Shown piece after piece: positions 1 through 8,332 of a DNA stretch of 52,814 bases. Positions within the stretch are counted from its first letter, which is position 1. Each line of letters begins with the position of its first letter. A model generated the notes under the pieces. The model was not told the DNA's origin. It was given only the letters and a program-made list of their open reading frames with translations, and did no database searches. The DNA is taken from assembly GCA_944392335.1 (NCBI GenBank), contig CALXWJ010000087.1, positions 1-52,814 on the forward strand, read 5' to 3'. This stretch comes from an uncultured Clostridia bacterium (lineage in GTDB: Bacteria > Bacillota > Clostridia > UBA1381). The position numbers and the translations under genes were made by a program.

Positions 1-29
1 ACGCAAAACGACAAGTTATGCAAAAAGGG

Positions 30-57
30 TAGACATTAATAATTTATATGATATAAT
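30..57 (+). promoter_or_regulatory. Sigma-A-type promoter, distal
   Basis: A TAGACA -35 box (30-35) and a TATAAT -10 box (52-57) are separated by 16 bp. It would start a transcript near 64 that runs through the 12-bp direct repeats before the first secreted-protein gene. A second promoter lies closer to that gene. AT-rich DNA makes chance matches common. Confidence 0.45.
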
Positions 58-82
58 AAAACTGCAAAAATTGTAAAAGTGT

Positions 83-115
83 GTAAAGTGTCACGCTATT
101 TGCGTAAAGTGTCAC
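83..115. repeat. Two 12-bp direct repeats (GTAAAGTGTCAC), possible operator or transposon-end sites
   Basis: GTAAAGTGTCAC occurs exactly at 83-94 and again at 104-115. The start-to-start distance is 21 bp, two turns of the helix, so both copies face the same side of the DNA. They sit between two candidate promoters, which suits a regulator site. They could instead be terminal repeats of an insertion element whose body lies left of the window. Confidence 0.6.
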
Positions 116-122
116 AGGGATA

Positions 123-150
123 TTGCAAAAACATTTATTAATGTTATAAT
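123..150 (+). promoter_or_regulatory. Sigma-A-type promoter, proximal
   Basis: TTGCAA (123-128) and TATAAT (145-150) are 16 bp apart. A start near 157 would give a leader of about 50 nt to the first gene. The second direct repeat ends 7 bp upstream of this -35 box, so a protein bound there could influence it. Confidence 0.5.
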
Positions 151-207
151 TAAATTAATACAGGAGCAGGGAACAAATATTAATATAAAAAAGAAAGGGT
201 GATATTT

Positions 208-726
208 ATGAAACAGTTTAAAAAATTTATAACAGTTGGCTATGTATTTTTTGTGGCTTTTTCGGTTATGAGCGTTGGTGTTTTGGCAAAAACCGATATT
301 CCAATGGAAAACGGTGACATTCTTACGATTTATGAAGAAAACGAAAATTATACTGGTGACGGCAGTACAATTGTTGAATTTGACTTTAATCAGAGTTTTC
401 ATGCCTATCCGGACTTTGACTTTTTAAAAACACCTTATGCGGTAAACTATGTAGACAATGTTATTCCGTTATCAATGTCCGAGAACGAAATCAGAATTAA
501 TTTTTCGGAAAAACCAACTTCAATTTATATTTCGGTATATGATACTACCACAGATGAATATGTAACTTCCGGTACTTACGGACTCATTTATCTTTGCAAT
601 ATTTCTTCGGAAATAACAATTTCCGATTTACAGCCCGGACATTCATATTCATTGCGGTTTGCTTCCGAAGGTATTGAAAAAAATATTTCCGGTACAATAT
701 CCATGACATCTGCATCCGATGAGTAA
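208..726 (+). CDS. Secreted protein with a fibronectin-III-like beta domain, function unknown
   Basis: The 172-residue product starts with a basic, hydrophobic signal peptide that probably ends near VLA-KT, so it should be exported. The ATG at 208 is chosen because AAAGGGTG lies 7 bp upstream; an in-frame GTG at 199 overlaps that ribosome binding site. The mature part is acidic and beta-rich and ends with ISDLQPGHSYSLRF, a pattern typical of the last strands of fibronectin-III domains. The first half of the protein at 1627-2637 has a similar closing motif (GLQPNKRYSITVSS), which suggests a common fold. No anchor or catalytic motif is visible. The next gene is an SLH protein on the same strand, 47 bp away, so the two may act together at the cell wall. 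Confidence 0.75.
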   Translation: MKQFKKFITVGYVFFVAFSVMSVGVLAKTDIPMENGDILTIYEENENYTGDGSTIVEFDFNQSFHAYPDFDFLKTPYAVNYVDNVIPLSMSENEIRINFSEKPTSIYISVYDTTTDEYVTSGTYGLIYLCNISSEITISDLQPGHSYSLRFASEGIEKNISGTISMTSASDE

Positions 727-773
727 TTACACAAATTATTCAGATTATTAAAAACATGAAAAGGGTGGTATTT

Positions 774-1487
774 ATGAAAAAAATAATTTTATTTGCAGTA
801 GCAGCATTAATGCTTACAAATGTTTGTACAGTATCAGCTTTTACTGACATAGCTTCATCAGAATACAAAAAAGAAATTGAATTTTTTGAACAATCGGGAA
901 TACTTGACGGAAAAGAAGAAGGAAAGTTTTATCCAAATGATACACTTACAAGAGCGGAAGCTGCAAAAATATTTTATGAACTTGTATGCTCAAATAAAGA
1001 ACTCAGCAAGCAATTGGAAAACAATATTAACAGCGGTAATATTTTTGCTGATGTAACAACTGATTTTTGGGCGCACAACGAGATTAACAGACTTGCATAT
1101 GAAGGAATCATAGAAGGATACGGCGACGGAAATTACTATCCGAACGAAGAACTGACAGGTATTCAATTGCTGACTATTTGTGTAAATACGACAGGTTATG
1201 CAACATTTGCCGATGAAAGCCTTGAATGGAAAGAACAATACACAAAAATCGGAACGGAATATGGTTTTCTTGATGGTGTGACATTTAATATAGATGGTGT
1301 TATAACACGTGCACAAGCCGCCAAACTTATTTATAATTCGGTGAATCTTCCGATTGTTGAAAACACAGGGCTTAGATATGATGAAAACACAGGAAAGTTA
1401 TCTCCGGTAGTTGTATTTAAAGACGGCAGCAACGGTGAAGAAAAACAATCCATTTGGAGTATTTATGAATCAGGAGAAACAATTTAA
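774..1487 (+). CDS. Small secreted S-layer-homology (SLH) domain protein
   Basis: The 237-residue product has a signal peptide ending near VSA-FTDI and then consists almost entirely of SLH repeats. Visible SLH motifs are FTDI with LTRAEAAKIF, and FADV with FWAHNEINRLAYEGIIEGYGDGNY, followed by a third, weaker unit ending in ITRAQAAKLIYN. SLH domains bind pyruvylated secondary cell-wall polymers, so the protein should stay on the cell surface. There is no added functional domain, only a short C-terminal tail. The ATG at 774 has AAGGGTGG upstream; an in-frame ATG at 756 would put that site inside the gene. It is a close paralogue of the product of 2649-3347: both end with a matching LxYxExTGKLxPV motif. 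Confidence 0.85.
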   Translation: MKKIILFAVAALMLTNVCTVSAFTDIASSEYKKEIEFFEQSGILDGKEEGKFYPNDTLTRAEAAKIFYELVCSNKELSKQLENNINSGNIFADVTTDFWAHNEINRLAYEGIIEGYGDGNYYPNEELTGIQLLTICVNTTGYATFADESLEWKEQYTKIGTEYGFLDGVTFNIDGVITRAQAAKLIYNSVNLPIVENTGLRYDENTGKLSPVVVFKDGSNGEEKQSIWSIYESGETI

Positions 1488-1558
1488 AGAATCAACAAAA
1501 ACAGATAATTTTGATATAAATGTTTTGGAAATGTAACGAAACTGTATACTATAAAATA

Positions 1559-1587
1559 TTGACATATAATGCCGCGCGTGATACAAT
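1559..1587 (+). promoter_or_regulatory. Sigma-A promoter of the second SLH gene pair
   Basis: TTGACA (1559-1564), a 17-bp spacer and TACAAT (1582-1587) form a near-consensus promoter 40 bp before the gene at 1627. The second pair of surface-protein genes therefore probably has its own transcription start. Confidence 0.65.
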
Positions 1588-1626
1588 GATGATATAAAGA
1601 TATATTAACGGGAGGAGGTATTTATT

Positions 1627-2637
1627 ATGATAAAACAAAAAATAACTTCTGTTATATGTTTATTGTTGGCAGCTGTAGTAAATATATCGTCTTTTGGACA
1701 GGAAGAAAACAGTCGCTTTATTGTTGACGTTCCTAAAAGACAATTTTTCCCGATACCGGACGGTACGTCAATAAGTGACAGATATGCATATAAATACACA
1801 CTGAATCTACGGGAAAATGAAAATATGCTTGAGTTGCGAAACATAGAACAGGAAACTTTGTTATTCTTCTCGTTGAGGGATGCAGAAACAGATCATACGT
1901 TTGAAAATGAAAACGGAAATCCTTTTGATCGCTTCGGACCGGTATATTCAACCGAATTTCGTTTTACAGGGTTACAGCCAAATAAAAGATATTCCATTAC
2001 AGTTTCCTCCCCGATTAACGATACCGATGCGGCAATGGAGGTTTATGCGGGGGCAGCTGAGGTAAACAGTGTCAAAAATCCTGATTATACAGGTCAGTGC
2101 GATTATGATAAGGCAATAACCGCAAACACTCTTACTCGTGCAGAAATGGCGTGCATGATAAGAGATACCTTGCCTGAATGGCGGCCTATAAGGGATTACG
2201 CATCTATGAGTTTTGGAAGTAAAGAGGAACCTCCCATATATGAAGATGTGCCGAATGACTATTATGCGCAGAAAGAAATACAAAGTTTAATGGAGCTTGG
2301 AATTTTTAATGGTGTGGGAAACGGGGCGTTCATGCCTGAAAGAAACAGTACATATATTGAAGCTGTTACGGCACTTGTAAGAATGTTATTCTACACTCCG
2401 TATGCTCAGAAAAACGGAGGTTATCCAAACGGATACTGGCAGGAGGGGGTGAAATTGGGACTTATCGAGAGCGATTGGGCAATGGATGAGGAAGTAAGTC
2501 GGGAGATGTTTGAAAAAATGCTTGATAAAGCGGTAAATACACCAATATTGCTGACAAAAAGCGTATGTATCGGCGGAGAAAACAGCTATGAAATAAAACC
2601 GGACATAACATATCGGTCAGTTTTTGGTATAAGATAG
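1627..2637 (+). CDS. Secreted protein with a beta-sandwich-like N-terminal half and C-terminal SLH repeats
   Basis: This 336-residue protein starts after a strong GGGAGGAGG site. Residues 1 to about 24 look like a signal peptide. Residues about 25-140 form an unrecognised beta-rich region that ends in GLQPNKRYSITVSS, like the smaller protein at 208-726. From about residue 155, SLH-type motifs appear: LTRAEMACMI, YEDVPNDYYAQKEIQSLMELGIFNGVGNGAF, and a weak third unit. It therefore reads as the domain of gene one fused to a cell-wall-binding module. It is followed 11 bp later by another SLH gene, so the two are surely co-transcribed. The ligand or partner of the N-terminal domain cannot be told from sequence. 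Confidence 0.8.
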   Translation: MIKQKITSVICLLLAAVVNISSFGQEENSRFIVDVPKRQFFPIPDGTSISDRYAYKYTLNLRENENMLELRNIEQETLLFFSLRDAETDHTFENENGNPFDRFGPVYSTEFRFTGLQPNKRYSITVSSPINDTDAAMEVYAGAAEVNSVKNPDYTGQCDYDKAITANTLTRAEMACMIRDTLPEWRPIRDYASMSFGSKEEPPIYEDVPNDYYAQKEIQSLMELGIFNGVGNGAFMPERNSTYIEAVTALVRMLFYTPYAQKNGGYPNGYWQEGVKLGLIESDWAMDEEVSREMFEKMLDKAVNTPILLTKSVCIGGENSYEIKPDITYRSVFGIR

Positions 2638-2648
2638 GAGGGATAGAA

Positions 2649-3347
2649 ATGAAGAAAAAATTATTATGTTTAGCGTCAGCGGCGGCAGTTTTTGTGAATG
2701 TCAGCGGAGCTTTGGCATTCACCGATATTGTGAGTTCTCAATACAGAAATGAGATAGAATATTTTGAACAAAACGGTATTGTATCGGGAAGAGAAGAGGG
2801 AGAATTTTATCCGGATGAAGCTCTGACAAGAGCAGAGGGAGCAAAAATCATTTATAATATCTGTTATGCAGATGATGAAACCCTTGCAGATGATGATTTT
2901 TTGAAAAAAGAACTTTTTGCGGATATGAACAGGGATTTCTGGGCTTTTAAAGAAGTAAATACACTTGTAAAATACGGAATAGTAAACGGCATAGGAAACG
3001 ATTTGTTTGCGCCGAATGACACACTCACCGGAATACAGCTTTTGACTATGCTTATAAACACAACGGGATATACTAATTTTGTGGACAGAGAAGCTGACTG
3101 GATTGAGGAAAATACGGCTGTCGGGAAAGAATATAAATTCCTTGACGGAATTGAATTTGATTTGAACAGACCTATTACCCGTGCGGAAACTTTAAAACTT
3201 GTATATAATGCGTTGGATATACCTTTTGTATTTTCTACAGGATTAAATTATAACGAAACAACCGGGAAACTTGATCCTGTGTATGAATTTGCAGATGGAA
3301 CAAATGAACTCGGATTGGTAACATTAAGAAATTATATTGAATTATAA
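2649..3347 (+). CDS. Small secreted SLH-domain protein (paralogue of 774-1487)
   Basis: The 232-residue product has a signal peptide ending near ALA-FTDI and two to three SLH repeats (LTRAEGAKIIYN; FADMNRDFWAFKEVNTLVKYGIVNGIGND; ITRAETLKLVYN). It is strikingly similar to the product of 774-1487 in order and spacing of motifs, including YFEQ-NG-IVSGREEGEFYP against FFEQSGILDGKEEGKFYP. The start is set by AGGAGGG 9 bp upstream. Both copies lie directly downstream of a gene for a secreted beta-rich protein, which suggests duplication of a two-gene unit. A bidirectional terminator follows at 3401. Confidence 0.85.
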   Translation: MKKKLLCLASAAAVFVNVSGALAFTDIVSSQYRNEIEYFEQNGIVSGREEGEFYPDEALTRAEGAKIIYNICYADDETLADDDFLKKELFADMNRDFWAFKEVNTLVKYGIVNGIGNDLFAPNDTLTGIQLLTMLINTTGYTNFVDREADWIEENTAVGKEYKFLDGIEFDLNRPITRAETLKLVYNALDIPFVFSTGLNYNETTGKLDPVYEFADGTNELGLVTLRNYIEL

Positions 3348-3400
3348 AAAATATTTATCATATTAAAACATTTTTTAATAACCCTTTAATTATAATAAAA

Positions 3401-3435
3401 GAGGCTGTTTCACCGTTTTGCGGCGAAACAGCCTC
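3401..3435. terminator. Bidirectional hairpin terminator between convergent genes
   Basis: A perfect 11-bp stem (GAGGCTGTTTC pairing with GAAACAGCCTC) closes a 13-nt loop. T-rich DNA follows on the plus side and an A-rich run precedes it, so it can end both the SLH operon and the minus-strand esterase gene whose stop is at 3443. Confidence 0.8.
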
Positions 3436-3442
3436 AATGTTT

Positions 3443-4303
3443 TTATTCGTCCAAATTCGAAAACAGCTGTTCTGAGAACCATTTCTGAACAGGGGAAAGG
3501 TAATGAATTTTATCTTCCTCGTTATAAATTCCCGAGCCGACAAGGTCGAAATTCCAATAGGGAGAGAGTGTGCAGTCCACCATTTTGCCGGACTTATGTT
3601 TTGCAAGATATTTATTAAATATATCATTTATAAGGTCAATGCCTTTTTTATATGCGCTGTCATTTTTGTAATGTGCAAGTCTGTAAAAATAAGCAGGGCA
3701 CTCAAAGCCTATGGCAGAAAACATATCATCAAAAAAACGCTCAAGATATGCAGGCATTGTTGGGATGTCGGCGTATTCTTTAACTGCGTCGCTTTCGCTT
3801 CCTATCCAATGCCAGCCTATTGCGACGGGATTTTTATATCGTGCTTTTAAATCCTCATAAACAAGGCTGTAAATGTGCATTGCAAGATGATATAAAGGTA
3901 CAGGGGTAACGTCATCATTTACGAGCTTTTTCTCCATTTCCATATTCCACATTCCGTTAGCAACGCCCTGTGCACCGATTGAAATTTGCACTATGTATAA
4001 ATCGGGCAGTTTTTCGCCCTGTTCAATACGTTTTTCCCATTCCAACGCGGTATAATAGCCCAAAGTTGCGGTATCGTCCTGGTGTTCTCCTAAATTGTTA
4101 TATTCGGAGGTAAACTGACGCCATATAAGACTTTTGTTATCAAGACTTCTGTCAATTCGATGGTCAAGGGTAAAAACGTGTTTCAATCCAAAACGCAGTT
4201 TTTCCTCCTCAGGTAAAGCCTGAGCATGGGCATGAGCGTTTGACTGTCCGGCAATGTAGAGAACAGCCGCGTCGGCATTTTTTAATTTTTCCGTCATAGT
4301 CAT
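3443..4303 (-). CDS. SGNH/sialate-O-acetylesterase-like carbohydrate esterase (cytoplasmic)
   Basis: The 286-residue protein has the serine block YIAGQSNAHAHA near residues 16-27 (GQSN signature of the DUF303/SASA carbohydrate-esterase fold) and a downstream WHWIGSESDA block that matches the usual WxQGESD motif with Ile-Gly in place of Gln-Gly. No signal peptide is present, so any deacetylation would act on imported sugars or oligosaccharides. The start ATG at 4303 has AAAGGATG upstream. It stands alone, with a terminator after it and about 80 bp before the next minus-strand gene. The substrate (sialic acid, xylan acetyl or another ester) cannot be decided from sequence. Confidence 0.65.
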   Translation of the reverse strand: MTMTEKLKNADAAVLYIAGQSNAHAHAQALPEEEKLRFGLKHVFTLDHRIDRSLDNKSLIWRQFTSEYNNLGEHQDDTATLGYYTALEWEKRIEQGEKLPDLYIVQISIGAQGVANGMWNMEMEKKLVNDDVTPVPLYHLAMHIYSLVYEDLKARYKNPVAIGWHWIGSESDAVKEYADIPTMPAYLERFFDDMFSAIGFECPAYFYRLAHYKNDSAYKKGIDLINDIFNKYLAKHKSGKMVDCTLSPYWNFDLVGSGIYNEEDKIHYLSPVQKWFSEQLFSNLDE

Positions 4304-4384
4304 TTATATACACATCCTTTAATTTGTTATTGCGTTTTCCGACAGCGTAATTATACAGCCTTTTAACAGCTTTGTCAATAAATT

Positions 4385-4933
4385 TTATGCTGTTAAATTA
4401 ATTTCTTTTACTATGGGAAGTTTACGCAGTATAAAAATAATCGGCGGTATAAATACCCATTGAATAATAATTCCCGGAATACCTGTGACTACAGCAGTCC
4501 ATACCGAAATAACTGCAACCGAGTCCAGTTTTAAAATATAAACTGCGGCAAGGGTAAGCAGAAGATTTACAATTCTTCCGAATATTTGAGCAACAATCAA
4601 TGTTATGTAAACCGACAGAAGGGTGTTTTTTGTTTTTCTTGAAAGTAATTTAAAAATAAGACCGCAGAAAAATCCGTAAGCGCCTACTTCAAATGCCATA
4701 AAGGGCATTTTTAACAACGCCGGCATGGAAACCGCAAAACAGCTGATTACCGGGGAAAGCATGCCGCATACAAGTCCTGAAACAGGGCCTAATATAAAGC
4801 CTGCAATCATAGCCGGAATATGCATGGGCAGAAAAATCATTCCCGATGCTGCACCGAACACATGAAATGCCTGCGGCAACAACACTCCCAAAGCACAGAA
4901 TAATCCGTTTAATACAATTCTTTTAGTTTTCAT
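4385..4933 (-). CDS. ECF-type transporter substrate-binding (S) component, substrate unknown
   Basis: The 182-residue protein is almost wholly hydrophobic, with about five to six membrane segments. The signature FLPMHIPAMIAGFILGP resembles S components of energy-coupling-factor vitamin transporters (ECF_trnsprt family). It should bind a small vitamin or base and depend on EcfA/A'/T subunits encoded elsewhere. The ATG at 4933 is preferred because GAGGGG lies 8 bp upstream; longer readings run far into the neighbouring transglycosylase gene. It overlaps that gene by 11 bp, so translation is likely coupled. No riboswitch is visible, so the substrate stays open. Confidence 0.7.
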   Translation of the reverse strand: MKTKRIVLNGLFCALGVLLPQAFHVFGAASGMIFLPMHIPAMIAGFILGPVSGLVCGMLSPVISCFAVSMPALLKMPFMAFEVGAYGFFCGLIFKLLSRKTKNTLLSVYITLIVAQIFGRIVNLLLTLAAVYILKLDSVAVISVWTAVVTGIPGIIIQWVFIPPIIFILRKLPIVKEINLTA

Positions 4934-5648
4934 GGGCATTCCCCTCTTCAGCCTGAATTTTTGATAATATTTCATCTGCCTGTTCCTGTTCAATGTAATT
5001 ACAGTCAAGCAAACAGTCAATAACTTTTTCCTGCCTTTTATGAGCAAGATTAAGATTTACTTTCGGAGAATAAAGTGAAGGAGCGTTTGGAACTCCTGCA
5101 AGCATAGTTGCTTCATAATCATTCATTTCCGAAGGATATTTTCCGAAATAGCCCATTGAAGCGTCGAATATGTTATAATATCCGCTGCCGAAATATATTG
5201 TATTCATGTATAATTCAAATATTTTATCTTTGTCATATTCCTGTTCTATTTTAAAAGCCATAAATATTTCAGCAATCTTTCTTGTTGGAGAGTTGTCCAT
5301 GGGGAAATACATATTTTTGGCAAGCTGCTGTGTAATGGTGCTTCCGCCTTCAACAAGTTTTCTTTCTTTTATATCGGTTAAAATTGCCCTTCCCGTTCCG
5401 ATTATATCAAAGCCGTTATGATATTTAAAGCGTCTGTCCTCAGTTGCGATTACGGCATTAACATACATTTCGGGAACCTCGTCAATAGACGTATAATTAT
5501 CAATAGAGCGAATTTCCTCAACTGCTGTCGTAAGAGATTTTTCTTTTAATGCATCGGTATATTTGTTATATCCCATATATATGATTATTGCTGCCGCCGC
5601 AATGATTATCAAAAGTAAAAATGTAAAAAATCTTTTTATTGCTCTCAT
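4923..5648 (-). CDS. Monofunctional biosynthetic peptidoglycan transglycosylase (GT51)
   Basis: The 241-residue protein has one N-terminal membrane anchor (residues about 7-25) and a GT51 domain with the diagnostic blocks ATEDRRFKYHNGFD and GGSTITQQLAKNMYF; the Glu of EDRRF is the catalytic base known for the family. No transpeptidase domain follows, so it polymerises lipid II glycan strands without cross-linking and resembles MtgA. It is the first gene of a two-gene minus-strand unit with the ECF S component. About 200 bp of AT-rich DNA separates it from the divergent gpr gene. Confidence 0.9.
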   Translation of the reverse strand: MRAIKRFFTFLLLIIIAAAAIIIYMGYNKYTDALKEKSLTTAVEEIRSIDNYTSIDEVPEMYVNAVIATEDRRFKYHNGFDIIGTGRAILTDIKERKLVEGGSTITQQLAKNMYFPMDNSPTRKIAEIFMAFKIEQEYDKDKIFELYMNTIYFGSGYYNIFDASMGYFGKYPSEMNDYEATMLAGVPNAPSLYSPKVNLNLAHKRQEKVIDCLLDCNYIEQEQADEILSKIQAEEGNAHEN

Positions 5649-5816
5649 AATATATACCCCCGTTTCAAGTAAAATTAAAACCCATTTATATAATTATAAC
5701 ATAAAAATTTATATACATCAATGAAATACATTAAATTGTATAAAATAAGTAAAAATTGTAAAAATAAAAGATAATATGAAGTGTTAACAAAATAGGATTT
5801 TATTATATAATTTTTT

Positions 5817-5835
5817 TGCCGGCAAAAGACCGGCA
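5817..5835 (+). other. Short hairpin in the gpr leader
   Basis: TGCCGG pairs with CCGGCA around a 7-nt loop just upstream of the AAAGGAGGTC ribosome binding site of gpr. A T-run precedes rather than follows the stem, so it is not a plus-strand terminator; it may stabilise the leader or affect translation. The rest of 5649-5849 is AT-rich and shows nothing else clear. Confidence 0.45.
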
Positions 5836-5849
5836 CAAAGGAGGTCATT

Positions 5850-6788
5850 ATGGGAATAAGAACGGATTTGGCGCTGGAAGCAAAGGAAATTTACACAGAA
5901 AGCGTACAGGATACGGGAGATATAGACGGAGTAAAGGTGGATGTAGATAAAACCGAAGGGGTAACAACCACAAAAATAACAATAACAAACGATAACGGTG
6001 CAAGAGCATTGTCAAAACCCATAGGGACATATGTCACAATTGAAGCACCCGATATAAAATACAGTACAGAGGTGTATGAAAAAGCCTGCAAACTGCTTGC
6101 AAAGGAAATAAAAAACATGACGGATATTTCCGCCGATACAAAAACTCTTGTTGTGGGACTGGGAAACAAAAATATTACTCCTGACGCTTTGGGACCTGAT
6201 GTTGTTTCAAAATTAATGGTAACAAATCATATGAGAGAGCATATGAAGGATTTTTTCGGGGATAACCTTACTTCGGTATGTGCAATTGCTCCGGGAGTTT
6301 TAGGGACAACAGGTATGGAAACTGCACAGATAATAAAAGGGGTTTGTCAGCAGATTCATCCCGATTTGATAATATGTGTAGACGCTCTTGCATCAAGAAG
6401 CCTTGACAGAATAAGCACGACAATACAGCTTTCGGATACGGGAATAAACCCCGGTGCCGGAGTTGATAACAACAGAGAAGGGCTTAACGAAAAAACATTG
6501 GGTGTAAAGGTGATTGCAATAGGCGTTCCTACAGTGGTGGACGCTCATACAATAGTAAGCGACTCCATAGATATTGCATTTAACGATATACAGGAGGAAA
6601 TACCGGCAGACTGGGAGAAAAACAGGCTTATAAAGGAAGCGCTTACAAAAAACATAAAAAAACTGATGGTAACACCAAAGGACATTGATTCGGTAATAGA
6701 AAAAACCTCCAAAACCGTTGCAAACGGAATAAATCTTGCTCTTCACAAAAATTTAACATTTGAAGATATAGAAAGCTTTGTAGGGTAG
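5850..6788 (+). CDS. gpr: GPR spore germination endopeptidase
   Basis: The 312-residue protein matches the A25 family that degrades small acid-soluble spore proteins during germination. The start MGIRTDLALEAKE resembles the autoprocessed propeptide region, and conserved blocks include VVGLGNKNITPDALGP, APGVLGTTGMET and CVDALASRSLDRISTTIQLSDTGINPGAGV. A strong AAAGGAGGT site sets the start. In known spore formers the gene is transcribed in the forespore by sigma-G or sigma-F; I could not pick out that promoter with confidence. Its presence shows that the organism belongs to an endospore-forming lineage. Confidence 0.97.
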   Translation: MGIRTDLALEAKEIYTESVQDTGDIDGVKVDVDKTEGVTTTKITITNDNGARALSKPIGTYVTIEAPDIKYSTEVYEKACKLLAKEIKNMTDISADTKTLVVGLGNKNITPDALGPDVVSKLMVTNHMREHMKDFFGDNLTSVCAIAPGVLGTTGMETAQIIKGVCQQIHPDLIICVDALASRSLDRISTTIQLSDTGINPGAGVDNNREGLNEKTLGVKVIAIGVPTVVDAHTIVSDSIDIAFNDIQEEIPADWEKNRLIKEALTKNIKKLMVTPKDIDSVIEKTSKTVANGINLALHKNLTFEDIESFVG

Positions 6789-6817
6789 TTGACACAAAAG
6801 GGAAATAGTTGTAAAAT
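6789..6817 (+). promoter_or_regulatory. Sigma-A promoter of the M16 peptidase pair
   Basis: TTGACA (6789-6794), a 17-bp spacer and TAAAAT (6812-6817) begin immediately after the gpr stop codon. It separates vegetative expression of the peptidase genes from the sporulation gene before it. Confidence 0.65.
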
Positions 6818-6907
6818 TATGGTATGACATAAAATTCCCATAAGCCGGGATGTGTATAATATAACAAATGCCGTTTTGCGACGGCAGAGAAACGGAGGAT
6901 TAATATT

Positions 6908-8167
6908 TTGAAATCAATACAAATAAATAATAATATTTCACTTCACTATATCGAAATGAAAAAACTCAAAACTACCGTTACGGGAATATATATCCGCAGA
7001 AAGCTTGACAGAGAAGAAGCGGCAATTAATGCGGTACTTCCGTATGTATTAAAAAGCGGATGCAAAAAATATCCCACAGTATCGGAAATAGGCAAATATC
7101 TGCAAAGCCTGTACGGTGCAAGTCTTTCGGGCGGGGTAATCAAAAACGGAGACAATCAGGTGATTTTCTTTGATGCGGAAACAATTTCCGATAAGTATAC
7201 ACCGGAAAATGAAGCATTGTCAGGTGAAATGATAAAACTTATGATGTCGGTTATCTTTGAGCCGATGGTTTCGGACAATGCATTTATAGAAGAAACGGTG
7301 GAAAGAGAAAAGAAAACCGTAATCAATAAGATAAAGGCAATGATAAACGATAAACGAACCTATGCAAAGAACAGATGTATAGAGGAAATGTGCGAAGGTG
7401 ACGCCTTTGCCATATCAAAATACGGAACGGAGGAAGGGGTAAACAGCGTAACGCCGAAAACGCTCTATGAGCATTATAAAAAAATTCTTACCTCATCACG
7501 TATAGATATATTTGTGTGCGGTGATGCGGATTGTGAACGGCTTACCGAAGAAATAAACAAATATTTGGTTGGTCTTAATTTTACGCCATATGAAAAAATC
7601 GACAATACAAAGTTAAAATATAAGGATAAAATCAATAAGGTTACCGACAAAATGGATGTTACACAGGGAAAGCTTGCAATAGGCTTTGTTACCGATATAA
7701 ATGCGGCGGATAAAGATTATCCGGCGTTGGTTGTTGCAAACGGGATTTACGGTTCGGGAACACAGTCAAAGCTTTTTAACAATGTTCGTGAAAAACTAAG
7801 TCTTGCATATTATGCGTCAAGCAGCATCAATAAATATAAGGGTATTATCACCGTCAATGCGGGAATTGAATTTGAAAACTTCCAAAAGGCATATGATGAA
7901 TCAATCCTGCAGCTTGACAATCTCAAAAAGGGTGAGATCTCCGAGGATGAATTTAATTTTACAATCAATACAATAATAAATGCTCTTGATACAGCTTATG
8001 ATGACCAGAGATATATGCAGCTTTACAGCTTGGATTGTCTTTATTTGGGAACTGTTCCCGATCTGGAAGGGTATAAAAATAAAATAAAATCGGTAACAAA
8101 AGAGGATATTGTAAGAGCTGCCGCGAAGATAAAGGAAGATACGGTATATTTTCTTACAAAAAAATAA
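6908..8167 (+). CDS. M16 peptidase-like protein, inactive-type partner (YmfF/YfmF family)
   Basis: The 419-residue protein has the two-lobed M16 fold but lacks the HxxEH zinc motif; the equivalent region reads AINAVLPYVLKSGCKKYPT. The C-terminal part keeps the R/Y region (NVREKLSLAYYASSS) of M16 proteins. Such proteins form pairs with an active HxxEH partner, here the next gene. In Bacillus the pair has been linked to modification of elongation factor P; the exact reaction is not clear from sequence. The start is a TTG at 6908, set by GGAGG at 6894. Confidence 0.85.
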   Translation: MKSIQINNNISLHYIEMKKLKTTVTGIYIRRKLDREEAAINAVLPYVLKSGCKKYPTVSEIGKYLQSLYGASLSGGVIKNGDNQVIFFDAETISDKYTPENEALSGEMIKLMMSVIFEPMVSDNAFIEETVEREKKTVINKIKAMINDKRTYAKNRCIEEMCEGDAFAISKYGTEEGVNSVTPKTLYEHYKKILTSSRIDIFVCGDADCERLTEEINKYLVGLNFTPYEKIDNTKLKYKDKINKVTDKMDVTQGKLAIGFVTDINAADKDYPALVVANGIYGSGTQSKLFNNVREKLSLAYYASSSINKYKGIITVNAGIEFENFQKAYDESILQLDNLKKGEISEDEFNFTINTIINALDTAYDDQRYMQLYSLDCLYLGTVPDLEGYKNKIKSVTKEDIVRAAAKIKEDTVYFLTKK

Positions 8168-8323
8168 CGTGAAAAATAAGCTGTGCCTCTCATCGTTTTT
8201 CGTGACTCGGAGTATACGCATACGCCGTCGTCCCTCAAAACAGTAATCTGCCTGCTTTTTTTCACATTAGGCTTTGTGCCGCCGCGTCTGCGGCGGAATG
8301 AAGGATTAACATAAAAGAAAGGA
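8168..8323. other. Intergenic element with GC-rich hairpin and a motif shared with 38624-38648
   Basis: The gap between the two M16 genes is unusually GC-rich. It holds CTCGGAGTA...ATACGCCGTCG (8206-8231), whose two halves recur in reverse orientation at 38624-38648, and a CCGCCGC/GCGGCGG hairpin near 8280-8297. It does not look coding. It may be a dispersed intergenic repeat or a processed RNA between the genes. Confidence 0.5.
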
Positions 8324-8332
8324 ATGACAAAA

